Part shown: one piece after another, positions 25,850 to 34,193 of the stretch
Layout of the letters: each line of letters begins with the position of its first letter
Position numbering within the stretch: the stretch's first letter is position 1
Assembly: GCF_036688685.1 (NCBI RefSeq)
Contig: NZ_JAQQPS010000005.1
Span: forward strand, 186,001-250,000
DNA from: JALYUM01 sp036688685
Lineage (GTDB): Bacteria > Pseudomonadota > Gammaproteobacteria > Burkholderiales > Burkholderiaceae_D
Direction: 5' to 3'
DNA: 64,000 bases
Program-made: the position numbers and the translations under genes
Notes under the pieces: generated by a model
What the model saw: only the letters and a program-made list of their open reading frames with translations
Databases searched by the model: none
Told to the model about the DNA's origin: nothing

Positions 25850-27393
25850 CACGCTTGCGCCGTTACGGCGCAACATCGTTGTGCCTGGCCGCCGTCGCCA
25901 CCCTGGCGCTTTATTATTTTATGTCGGCCCCCACAGACGGGAACTTTTGGTGGTTTGACGCGTCTCGTCATGCGATGAACGGCGTGTTCTTGCGCGACAT
26001 GCTGTCGCAAGGTGGCTGGCTCCATCCTGTTGAGTTTGCCAAAGCCTACTACGAGAAATATCCCGCCATCAATATTGGCTTTTATCCGCCATTCTTCTAC
26101 ATCAGTTCGGTGCCGGTGCTGCTGCTGTTTGGCGCCAGCCATGCAGTATCGCAATCGGTTGTCGCCCTCTACACGCTTGCCAGCGGCGTCCTGGTGTTTT
26201 TCCTCTGCCGCGGTGTAATGGATCGTATTAGCGCGTTAGCGACGGCGCTATGCATCATGGCACTGGCGCCGATTGCGCTTTGGGCGCGCCAGGTGCAGCT
26301 CGATGTGCCTGCCATCGCCATGTACTTGCTCACTGCGTGGACCCTGATTCGCTATCTTGAAACAGGACGCCAAAACTGGATGTTCCTTTCCGGTATTTTG
26401 CTCGGTTTGTCGATACTGACGCGGGTCCAGGGCGTGTTTCTTGTGCCCGTCTTCTTGTTTGTGCTGTTCCTTCAGCGTCCACCCGAGCGTCCCACGCTTG
26501 TCAAAAGGATTGTCGCCACGGCGATCGCCGGCGTGGTCGCGTTGCCCGCCGTCCTGATGGTTCAATACTTCAGTTCGGTCAATCAGGCACTGGCGACCAA
26601 AATGCCCGGCATGCCTGGGCTGTGGACTTTCGATAACTGGACTTGGTACGCACAACAACTCCCCGAGCAAGTCGGCTGGCCAGTTACATGCTTGATGGGA
26701 GCAGGATTGTTGGCCACGTGCGTTGTCGTATTTCAGGGACGTGCCACGACAGGACTCACCGTCATCGGCGCATGCTGGGCCTGCGCGTGGATCTTTTTCA
26801 CCGTGGTGTCCAACAAGGAGCCGCGCTTCAACCTGCCCGGAATCGTGTTCCTGTTTTTGCTTTCCGCTTACGGCCTTTACACTCTTTCTGCTGTGACAGC
26901 GCGAGTGATCCTGCCGGTCTTGGCGGCGTGGTTGTTATTTCAGGTAGGAATTGCCCCTGCCGTTCCTGTCGTAAATGGGTTCAAAGAGGCTGTCACTGCT
27001 GTCCAGGCCATTGCCCCAGTCAATTCGAACGTGATGATTTCAGCGCACCGCGATGGCACGTTCATCTTCGATCTCCGTACGCAGGGAAGCCGCCGCGATA
27101 TCGGGGTACGTCGCGCCGACAAACTGATCGTCGAAATCCGCATCATGCGAAATTTAGGCGTGCGCGACAATGGTTTGGACAATGAGGCGATCCTGGCACT
27201 AATGGATAAACAGAACATCGCCTTGGTGGTCGTACAGCCAGGCTATCTTGCTGACCTGCCGAGCATGAAGAATTTTCAGGCGCTCCTCGATGATGGTATC
27301 CACTACGAAAAAATGCACACCATACCGCTAACCGGCGCAACGGCGCCCACGGAACAATCGTTGGTGATCTACCGGCGAAAACCTGCAACCTGA
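25846..27393 (+). CDS. Polytopic glycosyltransferase, GT39/ArnT-like
   Basis: A 515-residue inner-membrane protein with about eleven hydrophobic segments and an extracytoplasmic C-terminal tail. The first loop has the acidic pair region FWWFDASRH expected for GT-C enzymes using a polyprenyl-phosphate sugar donor. The ATG at 25846 has a GGAGGT ribosome binding site and overlaps the upstream stop by 4 bases. With GtrA and GtrB upstream, it likely attaches the flipped sugar to a periplasmic acceptor such as lipid A, O-antigen or EPS. The acceptor is unknown. Confidence 0.8.
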   Translation: MTRLRRYGATSLCLAAVATLALYYFMSAPTDGNFWWFDASRHAMNGVFLRDMLSQGGWLHPVEFAKAYYEKYPAINIGFYPPFFYISSVPVLLLFGASHAVSQSVVALYTLASGVLVFFLCRGVMDRISALATALCIMALAPIALWARQVQLDVPAIAMYLLTAWTLIRYLETGRQNWMFLSGILLGLSILTRVQGVFLVPVFLFVLFLQRPPERPTLVKRIVATAIAGVVALPAVLMVQYFSSVNQALATKMPGMPGLWTFDNWTWYAQQLPEQVGWPVTCLMGAGLLATCVVVFQGRATTGLTVIGACWACAWIFFTVVSNKEPRFNLPGIVFLFLLSAYGLYTLSAVTARVILPVLAAWLLFQVGIAPAVPVVNGFKEAVTAVQAIAPVNSNVMISAHRDGTFIFDLRTQGSRRDIGVRRADKLIVEIRIMRNLGVRDNGLDNEAILALMDKQNIALVVVQPGYLADLPSMKNFQALLDDGIHYEKMHTIPLTGATAPTEQSLVIYRRKPAT

Positions 27394-27831
27394 TGTGCAG
27401 AGGCTGCGCCGGATCGTTGAAATCGACAATCATCATCACGGTGCTCCCACCAAACATGGTTGGAAAAAACGGTTGGTGGCCTACGCACGGGTCCGCTATT
27501 TTCAATAAATTAAACGTATTGCTTTTTTAGAAATATTTCTAGATTTGATAGTGAGGTTGCCTGTGCGACTTGAAGAAAATGATAATATTGCACCCCCGCC
27601 AGAATTGACTGTATTCTGATGCTTGTCAGGCTTTCTACTCCTGACAGACGCGTTAGTCTGGTCGATATAGGTGTTTTTTGCCGCGACAAATGCTTCCTTA
27701 CTGAGGATAAATAACAAAAGCGTTGTTTTTTTTGGACAATCAAAGTTTCCAAAAAACAAGCAAAATGCGCGAATTCGTTGCATTATAGTAATTTCGGGTG
27801 TTAAGCTTGAATGCGAGAATGGAAGCCGGTT
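27394..27831 (+). promoter_or_regulatory. Structured leader region of the EPS locus
   Basis: No gene is visible in these 438 bases. A sigma-70-like TTGCCT (27557-27562) and GATAAT (27581-27586) with an 18-base spacer give a likely start near 27593 and a leader of about 240 bases. Inside are a perfect inverted repeat TGTCAGG/CCTGACA with a 9-base loop (27624-27646) and a second, near-perfect arm pair rich in T and A (27723-27736 and 27748-27759). Upstream, CCACCAA/TTGGTGG (27448-27454, 27473-27479) forms a third. They may be operator sites or leader RNA structures. Confidence 0.45.
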
Positions 27832-29121
27832 ATGAAAGCAGACGATGTCGTTGCAGTGGTTGGATTAGGCTATGTCGGCTTGCCGCTTGCTGTCGAGTTC
27901 GGAAAAGCACGCACGACCATCGGTTTCGACCTGTCGTCCACCAAGGTTGAAAGTTATCAGAGATATATCGATCCTTCTGGCGAAACGTCGAGCTCGGCAC
28001 TGCGGGCAGCACGCCATCTGACCGTCTCAACCGACCCTGCTGTTTTGGCACGCGCCGACTACATCGTGGTCGCGGTCCCCACGCCGGTCGATATCGCACA
28101 CAATCCCGACTTTGGACCGCTCGCAAAAGCCACGATCGCCGTTGGTCGTCATATGCAGCGTGGCTGCACGGTGATTTTCGAATCGACTGTGTATCCCGGG
28201 GCAACTGAAGAAATCTGCATCCCTCTGCTCGAGCAGCACTCGGGCATGATCTGGCAGGAGGATTTCCACGTTGGTTTTTCGCCGGAGCGCATCAATCCCG
28301 GCGACAAGGAACATACGCTGACCAATACGCGCAAGGTGGTCTCGGGTGACGATGCCGCCACCCTGGAAAAAATCGCCGCGTTTTATGAAACCATCGTGAC
28401 CGCCGGCGTGCACCGCGCGTCCAGCATCAAGGTTGCCGAGGCTGCCAAAGTCATCGAAAATACCCAGCGCGATCTGAACATCGCGCTAATGAATGAACTA
28501 GCCATCATCTTCGACAAAATCGGCATCGACACGCTTGAGGTGCTGAAAGCGGCCGGCACCAAGTGGAATTTCTTGCCGTTTCGCCCTGGACTGGTCGGGG
28601 GCCATTGCATCGGCGTCGATCCTTACTATTTGACCCATAAAGCGGAAATGGTCGGTTATCACCCGCAAGTGATTCTGGCAGGGCGCCGCATCAATGACGG
28701 TATGGCCAAGTTCGTCGCCGAAAAAACCGTCAAGTCGATGATTGCTGCCGGTTTTCACATCAAGGGTGGCCTGGTGAATGTACTGGGGCTGACGTTCAAG
28801 GAAAATTGCAGCGACCTGCGCAACTCGAAGGTCGCCGACATCGTGCTCGAGCTGGAATCGTATGGGCTGGAAGTGCATGTTCACGATCCAATTGCATCTG
28901 ATACCGAGGCTGAACACGAATATGGTATTGCACTGAAAAGTTGGGACCACCTGCGCCGAGCGGACGCGCTGGTGATGGCAGTGAGCCACCAGGAGCTGTT
29001 AGCCCGGCCGCTGTCCGACATCACCGCTAAATTGAATGACGGCGGCTGTTTTATCGACGTTAAATCGCAATTCGACATGTCCGCCATTGAGGCACTTGGG
29101 TTCTCGGTGTGGCGTTTATGA
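27832..29121 (+). CDS. UDP-N-acetylhexosamine 6-dehydrogenase (TviB/WbpO-like)
   Basis: A 429-residue NAD-dependent enzyme that oxidises a UDP-HexNAc (GalNAc in TviB/WbpO; ManNAc in WecC) to the uronic acid. The Rossmann motif GLGYVGLPLAVEFG and the catalytic Cys259 in GGHCIGVDPYY are present. The ATG at 27832 was chosen for its GGAAG ribosome binding site 6 bases away; an ATG at 27811 has none. It opens the EPS operon, so the polymer probably contains an amino-uronic acid. The stop overlaps the start of a small ORF (ATGA). The precise HexNAc cannot be fixed from sequence. Confidence 0.9.
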   Translation: MKADDVVAVVGLGYVGLPLAVEFGKARTTIGFDLSSTKVESYQRYIDPSGETSSSALRAARHLTVSTDPAVLARADYIVVAVPTPVDIAHNPDFGPLAKATIAVGRHMQRGCTVIFESTVYPGATEEICIPLLEQHSGMIWQEDFHVGFSPERINPGDKEHTLTNTRKVVSGDDAATLEKIAAFYETIVTAGVHRASSIKVAEAAKVIENTQRDLNIALMNELAIIFDKIGIDTLEVLKAAGTKWNFLPFRPGLVGGHCIGVDPYYLTHKAEMVGYHPQVILAGRRINDGMAKFVAEKTVKSMIAAGFHIKGGLVNVLGLTFKENCSDLRNSKVADIVLELESYGLEVHVHDPIASDTEAEHEYGIALKSWDHLRRADALVMAVSHQELLARPLSDITAKLNDGGCFIDVKSQFDMSAIEALGFSVWRL

Positions 29122-29264
29122 CTGCTACCAGCCCAAAACAAGAAGGTAATATCGTGAATAACTGTTACGTCGTTGACCGCGGCACCATCTTTGCGCAGCA
29201 CAGCACCGGTCGTTCTGCACCCGCGCGCTGGACACATTTACTTCCTGCAAATTTCGGAGGCTGA
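29118..29264 (+). CDS. Small ORF bridging the dehydrogenase and EpsB genes
   Basis: A 48-codon frame fits exactly between two real genes. Its ATG overlaps the upstream TGA by 4 bases, and its TGA (29262-29264) ends one base before the GTG of the next gene. An inner GTG at 29154 has its own AGAAGG ribosome binding site. The product is unrecognisable, mildly basic at the end and lacks a membrane helix. It could be a translational coupling device or leader peptide for epsB rather than a stable protein. The fit is seen directly; the function is unknown. Confidence 0.4.
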   Translation: MTATSPKQEGNIVNNCYVVDRGTIFAQHSTGRSAPARWTHLLPANFGG

Positions 29265-29265
29265 A

Positions 29266-30669
29266 GTGCTGCGCATTTCCAACCACTACGTATCCAAGAT
29301 CGTCTTTGTCCTGTTGTTCATTGAAGTGCTGATTCTCCTCGGCGCCGCGTACGCAGGGGCAGCGGTACGCTTCCTCGATCCCGCGGCACTGGCCAACAAA
29401 CGCGATCTCGACCATTTTTTCACCTCCGCGCTCGCCTTTGCCAGCGCCATCATCTTCAGCATGAGTGCGATGGGCATGTACCAGCTCAATTTCAGCGAAG
29501 GTTTGCGCAATCCGTTCTTCACCAAGCTGTTGCCGTCATTTTTGCTCGGCTTTATCATCCTGACCCTGGTTTTCTATGTGGCACCGGACCTGTATTTCGG
29601 GCGCGGCGTGCTGGTGCTGGTGTTTGCGCTGGCTGCCGTCGGCATCCTGGCTGCGCGCGTCATCTTCTTCAAGACATCTGAATTGCAATTTTTGCAGTCC
29701 CGCATCCTGTTTCTCGGCGGTGGTCCGTTGGCCAAGGAATGTGCCGATTTGGCGGTTGGAAAAGACACCTATCACAAGTATGAAATCGCCGGCTTCCTGG
29801 TCAATCCGAACGAAGAGCTGTGCGTCGACCCAACCAAACTGTTGAAAGTGCGCGACGGCGATTCGCTGGTATCGCTGGCCAACCAGTACAACGTCGAGGA
29901 AATCGTGGTGTCGGTGCAAAACCGCCGCGGCGGCTTCCCGATCAAGGAACTGCTCGAATGCAAACTGCAGGGCGTCAGGGTCACCGATGCCGCCACCTTT
30001 TTTGAGCGCGAAACCTGCCAGATTCGGGTCGACTCCCTGCAGCCGAGCTGGCTGGTGTTCGGCGGCGGCTTCGACCAGAGTTTCGCGCGCACGTTCATGA
30101 AGCGCAGTTTCGATTTGATCTGCAGCACCATCATCCTGGTGGCTACCTTTCCGATCATGCTGGCCGCCGCCGCCCTGGTCTACCTGGAAGACCGCGGCGC
30201 TGTGTTCTATTCGCAGGAGCGGGTGGGCCTCGATGGCAAGCCGTTCCGCGTGCACAAATTCCGCAGCATGGGCACCGATGCCGAAAAAGGCGGCAAGCCC
30301 CAGTGGGCCGCGCAGAACGACCCGCGTGTCACGCGCATCGGCAATATCATGCGCAAGACCCGGATCGATGAATTGCCGCAGATTCTGAACGTGTTCAAGG
30401 GCCAGATGTCGTTCGTCGGCCCCCGTCCGGAACGGCCGTATTTTGTTGAACAGCTCATTGAAGTTGTCCCGTACTACAATGTTCGCCACAGTATCAAGCC
30501 AGGTATTACCGGCTGGGCCCAGGTGCGCTACGGTTACGGCGCATCGGCCGAAGATGCCTTGCAAAAACTGCAATATGACTTGTATTATGTGAAAAACAAC
30601 AGTCTGTTCCTGGACGTGCTGGTGCTGATCGATACGCTCAAGGTGGTGCTGTTTCGCAGCGGGCGTTAA
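29266..30669 (+). CDS. epsB: Exopolysaccharide initiating sugar transferase, EpsB type (XrtA-associated)
   Basis: A 467-residue polyprenyl-phosphate sugar-1-phosphate transferase that starts the EPS repeat on the lipid carrier. Four to five N-terminal membrane helices (about 8-140) precede a CoA-binding-like cytoplasmic domain (about 145-270). The C-terminal bacterial sugar transferase domain has KRSFDLICS, HKFRSMGTDAE and RKTRIDELPQ. The architecture matches the TIGR03013 family linked to exosortase A loci. The GTG at 29266 has an excellent GGAGG at 29256-29260 and follows a small ORF's stop by one base. PrsK lies 67 bases downstream. Confidence 0.93.
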   Translation: MLRISNHYVSKIVFVLLFIEVLILLGAAYAGAAVRFLDPAALANKRDLDHFFTSALAFASAIIFSMSAMGMYQLNFSEGLRNPFFTKLLPSFLLGFIILTLVFYVAPDLYFGRGVLVLVFALAAVGILAARVIFFKTSELQFLQSRILFLGGGPLAKECADLAVGKDTYHKYEIAGFLVNPNEELCVDPTKLLKVRDGDSLVSLANQYNVEEIVVSVQNRRGGFPIKELLECKLQGVRVTDAATFFERETCQIRVDSLQPSWLVFGGGFDQSFARTFMKRSFDLICSTIILVATFPIMLAAAALVYLEDRGAVFYSQERVGLDGKPFRVHKFRSMGTDAEKGGKPQWAAQNDPRVTRIGNIMRKTRIDELPQILNVFKGQMSFVGPRPERPYFVEQLIEVVPYYNVRHSIKPGITGWAQVRYGYGASAEDALQKLQYDLYYVKNNSLFLDVLVLIDTLKVVLFRSGR

Positions 30670-30736
30670 TCACGCCGCAGCACGCTGCCACGCCAGTCTT
30701 TCCTGCCACGTTGGCAATCGATCCCGATGGTGACCT

Positions 30737-32812
30737 TTGAACAGTATCGCTTCCTTTAGCTATGGCTTGGCCGGCGCCGCCTTCATCGTGCTGGCAGTGC
30801 TGCTGCTGACGCGCTGGCGCGGCCGTCACGGCCCCATGCTGGCGATTGCCATCGTGCTCACCGCCTTGTGGGCGGGGACAATTTCCTGGGAAAACGGCTA
30901 CGGCCGGCCCTGGTCGGTCTGGACCGATACCCTCGAAATCCTGCGCAACGCTGCATGGTCCATCTTTATGGTGCTGATGCTGGGCAATTACCGCGATCCT
31001 GATTCGCGCCTGCCATTCCGCCTGCGTCCCGCGCTGCTCGCCGCCGCTGTGTTTTACCTGGTGATGCTGGTCGCGACCGTCGTGGGCCGCTGGGACCTGA
31101 TGCTCGACAACGGCGCCGGCTTCATGCCGAATGTCGGCGCACGCGTCTGCATGGCCGTGTTCGGCATGTTGCTGGTCGAGCAGGTCTACCGCAACAAGAC
31201 GGCGCAGGAGCGCTGGGGCATCAAGTTTGTCTGCCTCGGCATCTGCGCCATGTTTGCGTACGACTTTTACATGTACAGCCACACCATGCTGTTCCATGAA
31301 GTGAGCGCTGACATCTGGGCCGCGCGCGGCGTGATCAATGCGCTGACGGTGCCCTTGATCGGCATCTCGGTGGCGCGCAGCAAATCGTGGACGTCGCCGC
31401 TGGCGCTGTCGCGCAATGTCATGTTTCATTCGGCCGCCCTGTTCGGCTCGGCCATCTACCTGCTGGCGATGGGCTCGGCCGGCTACTACCTGAAATTCTT
31501 CGGCGGCAGCTGGGGCGCGGTGATGCAGGTAACGTTCCTGTTCGGCGCCTTGTTGCTGCTCGCCGGCGTGCTGTTTTCGGGCACCTTCCGCTCCTGGCTG
31601 AAAGTATTCATCAGCAAGCATTTTTATACCTATAACTACGATTACCGCGAAGAGTGGATGCGCTTTACCCGCATCCTGTCCGAACACGGCCCGGGCCTGG
31701 GCGACCGTGCCATCCAGGCCGTGGCGGCGCTGGTGGAAAGCCCGGGCGGCGTGTTGTGGCAGCGCGGCGAAAGCGGCCAGTTCGAGCCAGTGGCGCAGTG
31801 GCAGGCGAGCCCGCCCAGCGCCACCGAGGCGCCCGACTCCGCGTTTTGCCAGTTCCTCGAGTCGACCCGGTGGGTGGTCGACCTGCACGAGTTTGCCGCG
31901 GATCCCGACAAGTACGAAGGCCTGGTGCTGCCCGGCTGGCTGAAGGTGAAGGCGGGACGCGACTGGCTGGTCGTACCGTTCATGATGCATGGAAAATTGT
32001 TCGGCTTCCTGGTGCTGCAGAAATCGCGCAGCCCGGTCACGCTGAACTGGGAAGTGTTCGATTTGCTGGAAATTGCCGGCAGTCAGGCCGCCAGTTATTT
32101 GTCGCAGCAGGACGCGGCTAATGCACTGATGGTGGCGCGCCAGTTCGAGTCCTTCAACCGCATGTCGACCTTTGTCGTGCACGACCTGAAAAACCTGGTG
32201 TCACAGTTGTCGCTGATGAATGCGAACGCCGTCAAGCACCGCGACAACCCGGAGTTTCAGGCCGATATGATGGAGACGGTGAGTTATTCGGTGCAGAAAA
32301 TGCGCCTGATGCTGCAAAAACTCAGCCGCAGCGATGCGACTGAGACGCCGCGTGCACTGACCGTCGACCAGGTCGTGCGCCAGGCGGTGGCATTGAAGGC
32401 GGCCTTCGAGCCGCGCCCGGAATTGCGCGTCGAAACGGCCGGGCTGGCGATCGTGGCCGACAGCGAACGGCTCGAGCGCGTGGTGGGCCACCTGATTCAA
32501 AATGCGATTGAGGCCACGCCGAAAGAGGGCAGCGTGATCATCACCGTGGGCCAGAGAAATGACGCGGTGCGCATCGAAATTGCCGATACTGGCGAGGGCA
32601 TGACCGAAGAATTCATCCGCGAGCGCTTGTATAAACCGTTCGAGTCGACCAAGTCGGCCGGGATGGGCATCGGCGTGTTCGAGAGCCGCGAATATATTAC
32701 GGAGCTGGGCGGAACACTGGACGTATTTTCCACCCCCACGCTCGGGACCACCTTTACAGTCATCCTGCCGCTGCAACAGCGTGCGGCGATGCCGGTCGAA
32801 CAGGCCGCGTAG
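30737..32812 (+). CDS. prsK: XrtA/PEP-CTERM system histidine kinase PrsK
   Basis: A 691-residue membrane sensor kinase. Eight or nine N-terminal helices (about 1-285) are followed by a GAF-like sensory region (about 305-455), then the dimerisation and phospho-acceptor His482 in FVVHDLKNLV and an ATPase domain with Asn box LIQNAIEAT, DTGEGM and GMGIGVF. This is the TIGR02916 layout. The TTG start at 30737 leads into NSIASFSYGLAGAAF, as expected for the family; no in-frame ATG fits. Its response regulator follows 22 bases downstream. The signal is unknown. Confidence 0.92.
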   Translation: MNSIASFSYGLAGAAFIVLAVLLLTRWRGRHGPMLAIAIVLTALWAGTISWENGYGRPWSVWTDTLEILRNAAWSIFMVLMLGNYRDPDSRLPFRLRPALLAAAVFYLVMLVATVVGRWDLMLDNGAGFMPNVGARVCMAVFGMLLVEQVYRNKTAQERWGIKFVCLGICAMFAYDFYMYSHTMLFHEVSADIWAARGVINALTVPLIGISVARSKSWTSPLALSRNVMFHSAALFGSAIYLLAMGSAGYYLKFFGGSWGAVMQVTFLFGALLLLAGVLFSGTFRSWLKVFISKHFYTYNYDYREEWMRFTRILSEHGPGLGDRAIQAVAALVESPGGVLWQRGESGQFEPVAQWQASPPSATEAPDSAFCQFLESTRWVVDLHEFAADPDKYEGLVLPGWLKVKAGRDWLVVPFMMHGKLFGFLVLQKSRSPVTLNWEVFDLLEIAGSQAASYLSQQDAANALMVARQFESFNRMSTFVVHDLKNLVSQLSLMNANAVKHRDNPEFQADMMETVSYSVQKMRLMLQKLSRSDATETPRALTVDQVVRQAVALKAAFEPRPELRVETAGLAIVADSERLERVVGHLIQNAIEATPKEGSVIITVGQRNDAVRIEIADTGEGMTEEFIRERLYKPFESTKSAGMGIGVFESREYITELGGTLDVFSTPTLGTTFTVILPLQQRAAMPVEQAA

Positions 32813-32834
32813 TTGCAACCAATTGAGGACCATC

Positions 32835-34193
32835 GTGACGCACGCCAAACAAAAACTGTTGATCATCGAGGACGACCCGGGACTGCAAAAGCAGCTCAAA
32901 TGGAGTCTCGACAATTATGACGTCGTGATCGCGGGCGACCGCGAAGCCGCGCTGGCCCATATCCGCCGCCATGAGCCGGCCGTGGTCACCATGGACCTGG
33001 GCTTGCCGCCCGATCCGGACGGCTCCACCGAAGGCCTGGCCACGCTGCAGGGCATCCTGGCGCTGGCGCCGGATACGCGCGTCATCGTGTTGACCGGTAA
33101 CCAGGACCATGCGAACGCGGTCAAAGCGATTGGCCTGGGCGCCTACGATTTCCACCAGAAGCCGTGTGATCCCGAAGTGCTGAACCTGGTCATCCAGCGC
33201 GCCTTCTTCCTGCACAAGCTGCAGGCGGAAAACCGCCGCATCCTGGCGGCCCAGGATTCGCCGCTATCGGGCCTCATCACGCGCGACCCCGGCATGCTCA
33301 AAATCGGCCGGAATATCGAGAAAGTCGCACCGACGTCGGCCTCCGTCATGCTGCTGGGCGCTTCCGGCACCGGCAAGGAAGTGTTGGCGCGCGCCTTGCA
33401 CCAACTCAGTCCACGCGCGAACAACCGCTTCATGGCGATTAACTGCGCCGCCATTCCCGAGAACCTGCTGGAAAGCGAATTGTTCGGCTACGAAAAAGGC
33501 GCCTTTACGGGCGCGGCCAAGCAGACCAAGGGCAAAGTCGAACTGGCCCACGGCGGCACCTTCTTCCTTGACGAGGTGGGCGATTTGCCGATGTCGCTGC
33601 AAGCGAAGCTGCTGCGCTTCTTGCAGGAGCGCGTCATCGAGCGCGTCGGCGGGCATGAGGAAATTGCGGTGGACGTGCGCATCGTCTGCGCGACCCACCA
33701 GAAACTGAAGGAAATGGCGACCACCGGGCGCTTCCGCGAAGACTTGTATTACCGCCTGTCCGAAATTGTCATCACGATTCCGCCACTGGCCGAGCGCAGT
33801 GGCGACGCTGCGCTGCTGGCGCACCATTTCAAGAATAAATTCTGCGCGCAGGAGTCGCGCGCCGCGCTGCACTTCGCGCCTGACGCGATTGCCGCCATCG
33901 AGGCGTATGCCTGGCCCGGCAATGTGCGCGAAATGGAAAACTGCATCAAGCGCGCGGTCATCATGGCCGACGGCACCAGCATCGTCGCCGACGACCTGGG
34001 CCTGCCCGACGCCGGCGCCGAGGAAGAACCGATCAACCTGCGCCAGATTCGCGACGAAGCCGAAGGGCGCGCCATCGTCAAGGCGCTGGCGCGGGTCGAC
34101 GGCAATATCGTCAAGGCGTCCGAGCTGCTGGGTATCAGCCGGCCCACCCTGTATGACCTGATGAGCCGACACGCCATCAAGTCGTCGACCTGA
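32835..34193 (+). CDS. prsR: XrtA/PEP-CTERM system sigma-54 response regulator PrsR
   Basis: A 452-residue NtrC-type activator. The receiver domain (1-125) has the phospho-acceptor Asp54 in VTMDLGLP. The AAA+ domain has Walker A GASGTGKE (175-182), the sigma-54 contact loop GAFTGA (222-227) and Walker B TFFLDEVGD. A Fis-type helix-turn-helix closes the protein (ASELLGISRPTLYDL). The GTG at 32835 has a GAGGA ribosome binding site; upstream extension overlaps prsK. Family knowledge says it activates sigma-54 promoters of PEP-CTERM genes. The start of the next gene overlaps its stop by one base. Confidence 0.93.
   Translation: MTHAKQKLLIIEDDPGLQKQLKWSLDNYDVVIAGDREAALAHIRRHEPAVVTMDLGLPPDPDGSTEGLATLQGILALAPDTRVIVLTGNQDHANAVKAIGLGAYDFHQKPCDPEVLNLVIQRAFFLHKLQAENRRILAAQDSPLSGLITRDPGMLKIGRNIEKVAPTSASVMLLGASGTGKEVLARALHQLSPRANNRFMAINCAAIPENLLESELFGYEKGAFTGAAKQTKGKVELAHGGTFFLDEVGDLPMSLQAKLLRFLQERVIERVGGHEEIAVDVRIVCATHQKLKEMATTGRFREDLYYRLSEIVITIPPLAERSGDAALLAHHFKNKFCAQESRAALHFAPDAIAAIEAYAWPGNVREMENCIKRAVIMADGTSIVADDLGLPDAGAEEEPINLRQIRDEAEGRAIVKALARVDGNIVKASELLGISRPTLYDLMSRHAIKSST

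Noticed and set aside
27448..27479. CCACCAA/TTGGTGG hairpin as terminator of the GT39-like gene
   Set aside because: No T-run follows the stem on the plus strand, so it was not called a terminator.
27502..27783. Minus-strand frames in the EPS leader region
   Set aside because: They lie over promoter-like and hairpin sequences, have no ribosome binding site and give Lys/Ser-rich unrecognised peptides typical of AT-rich non-coding DNA.
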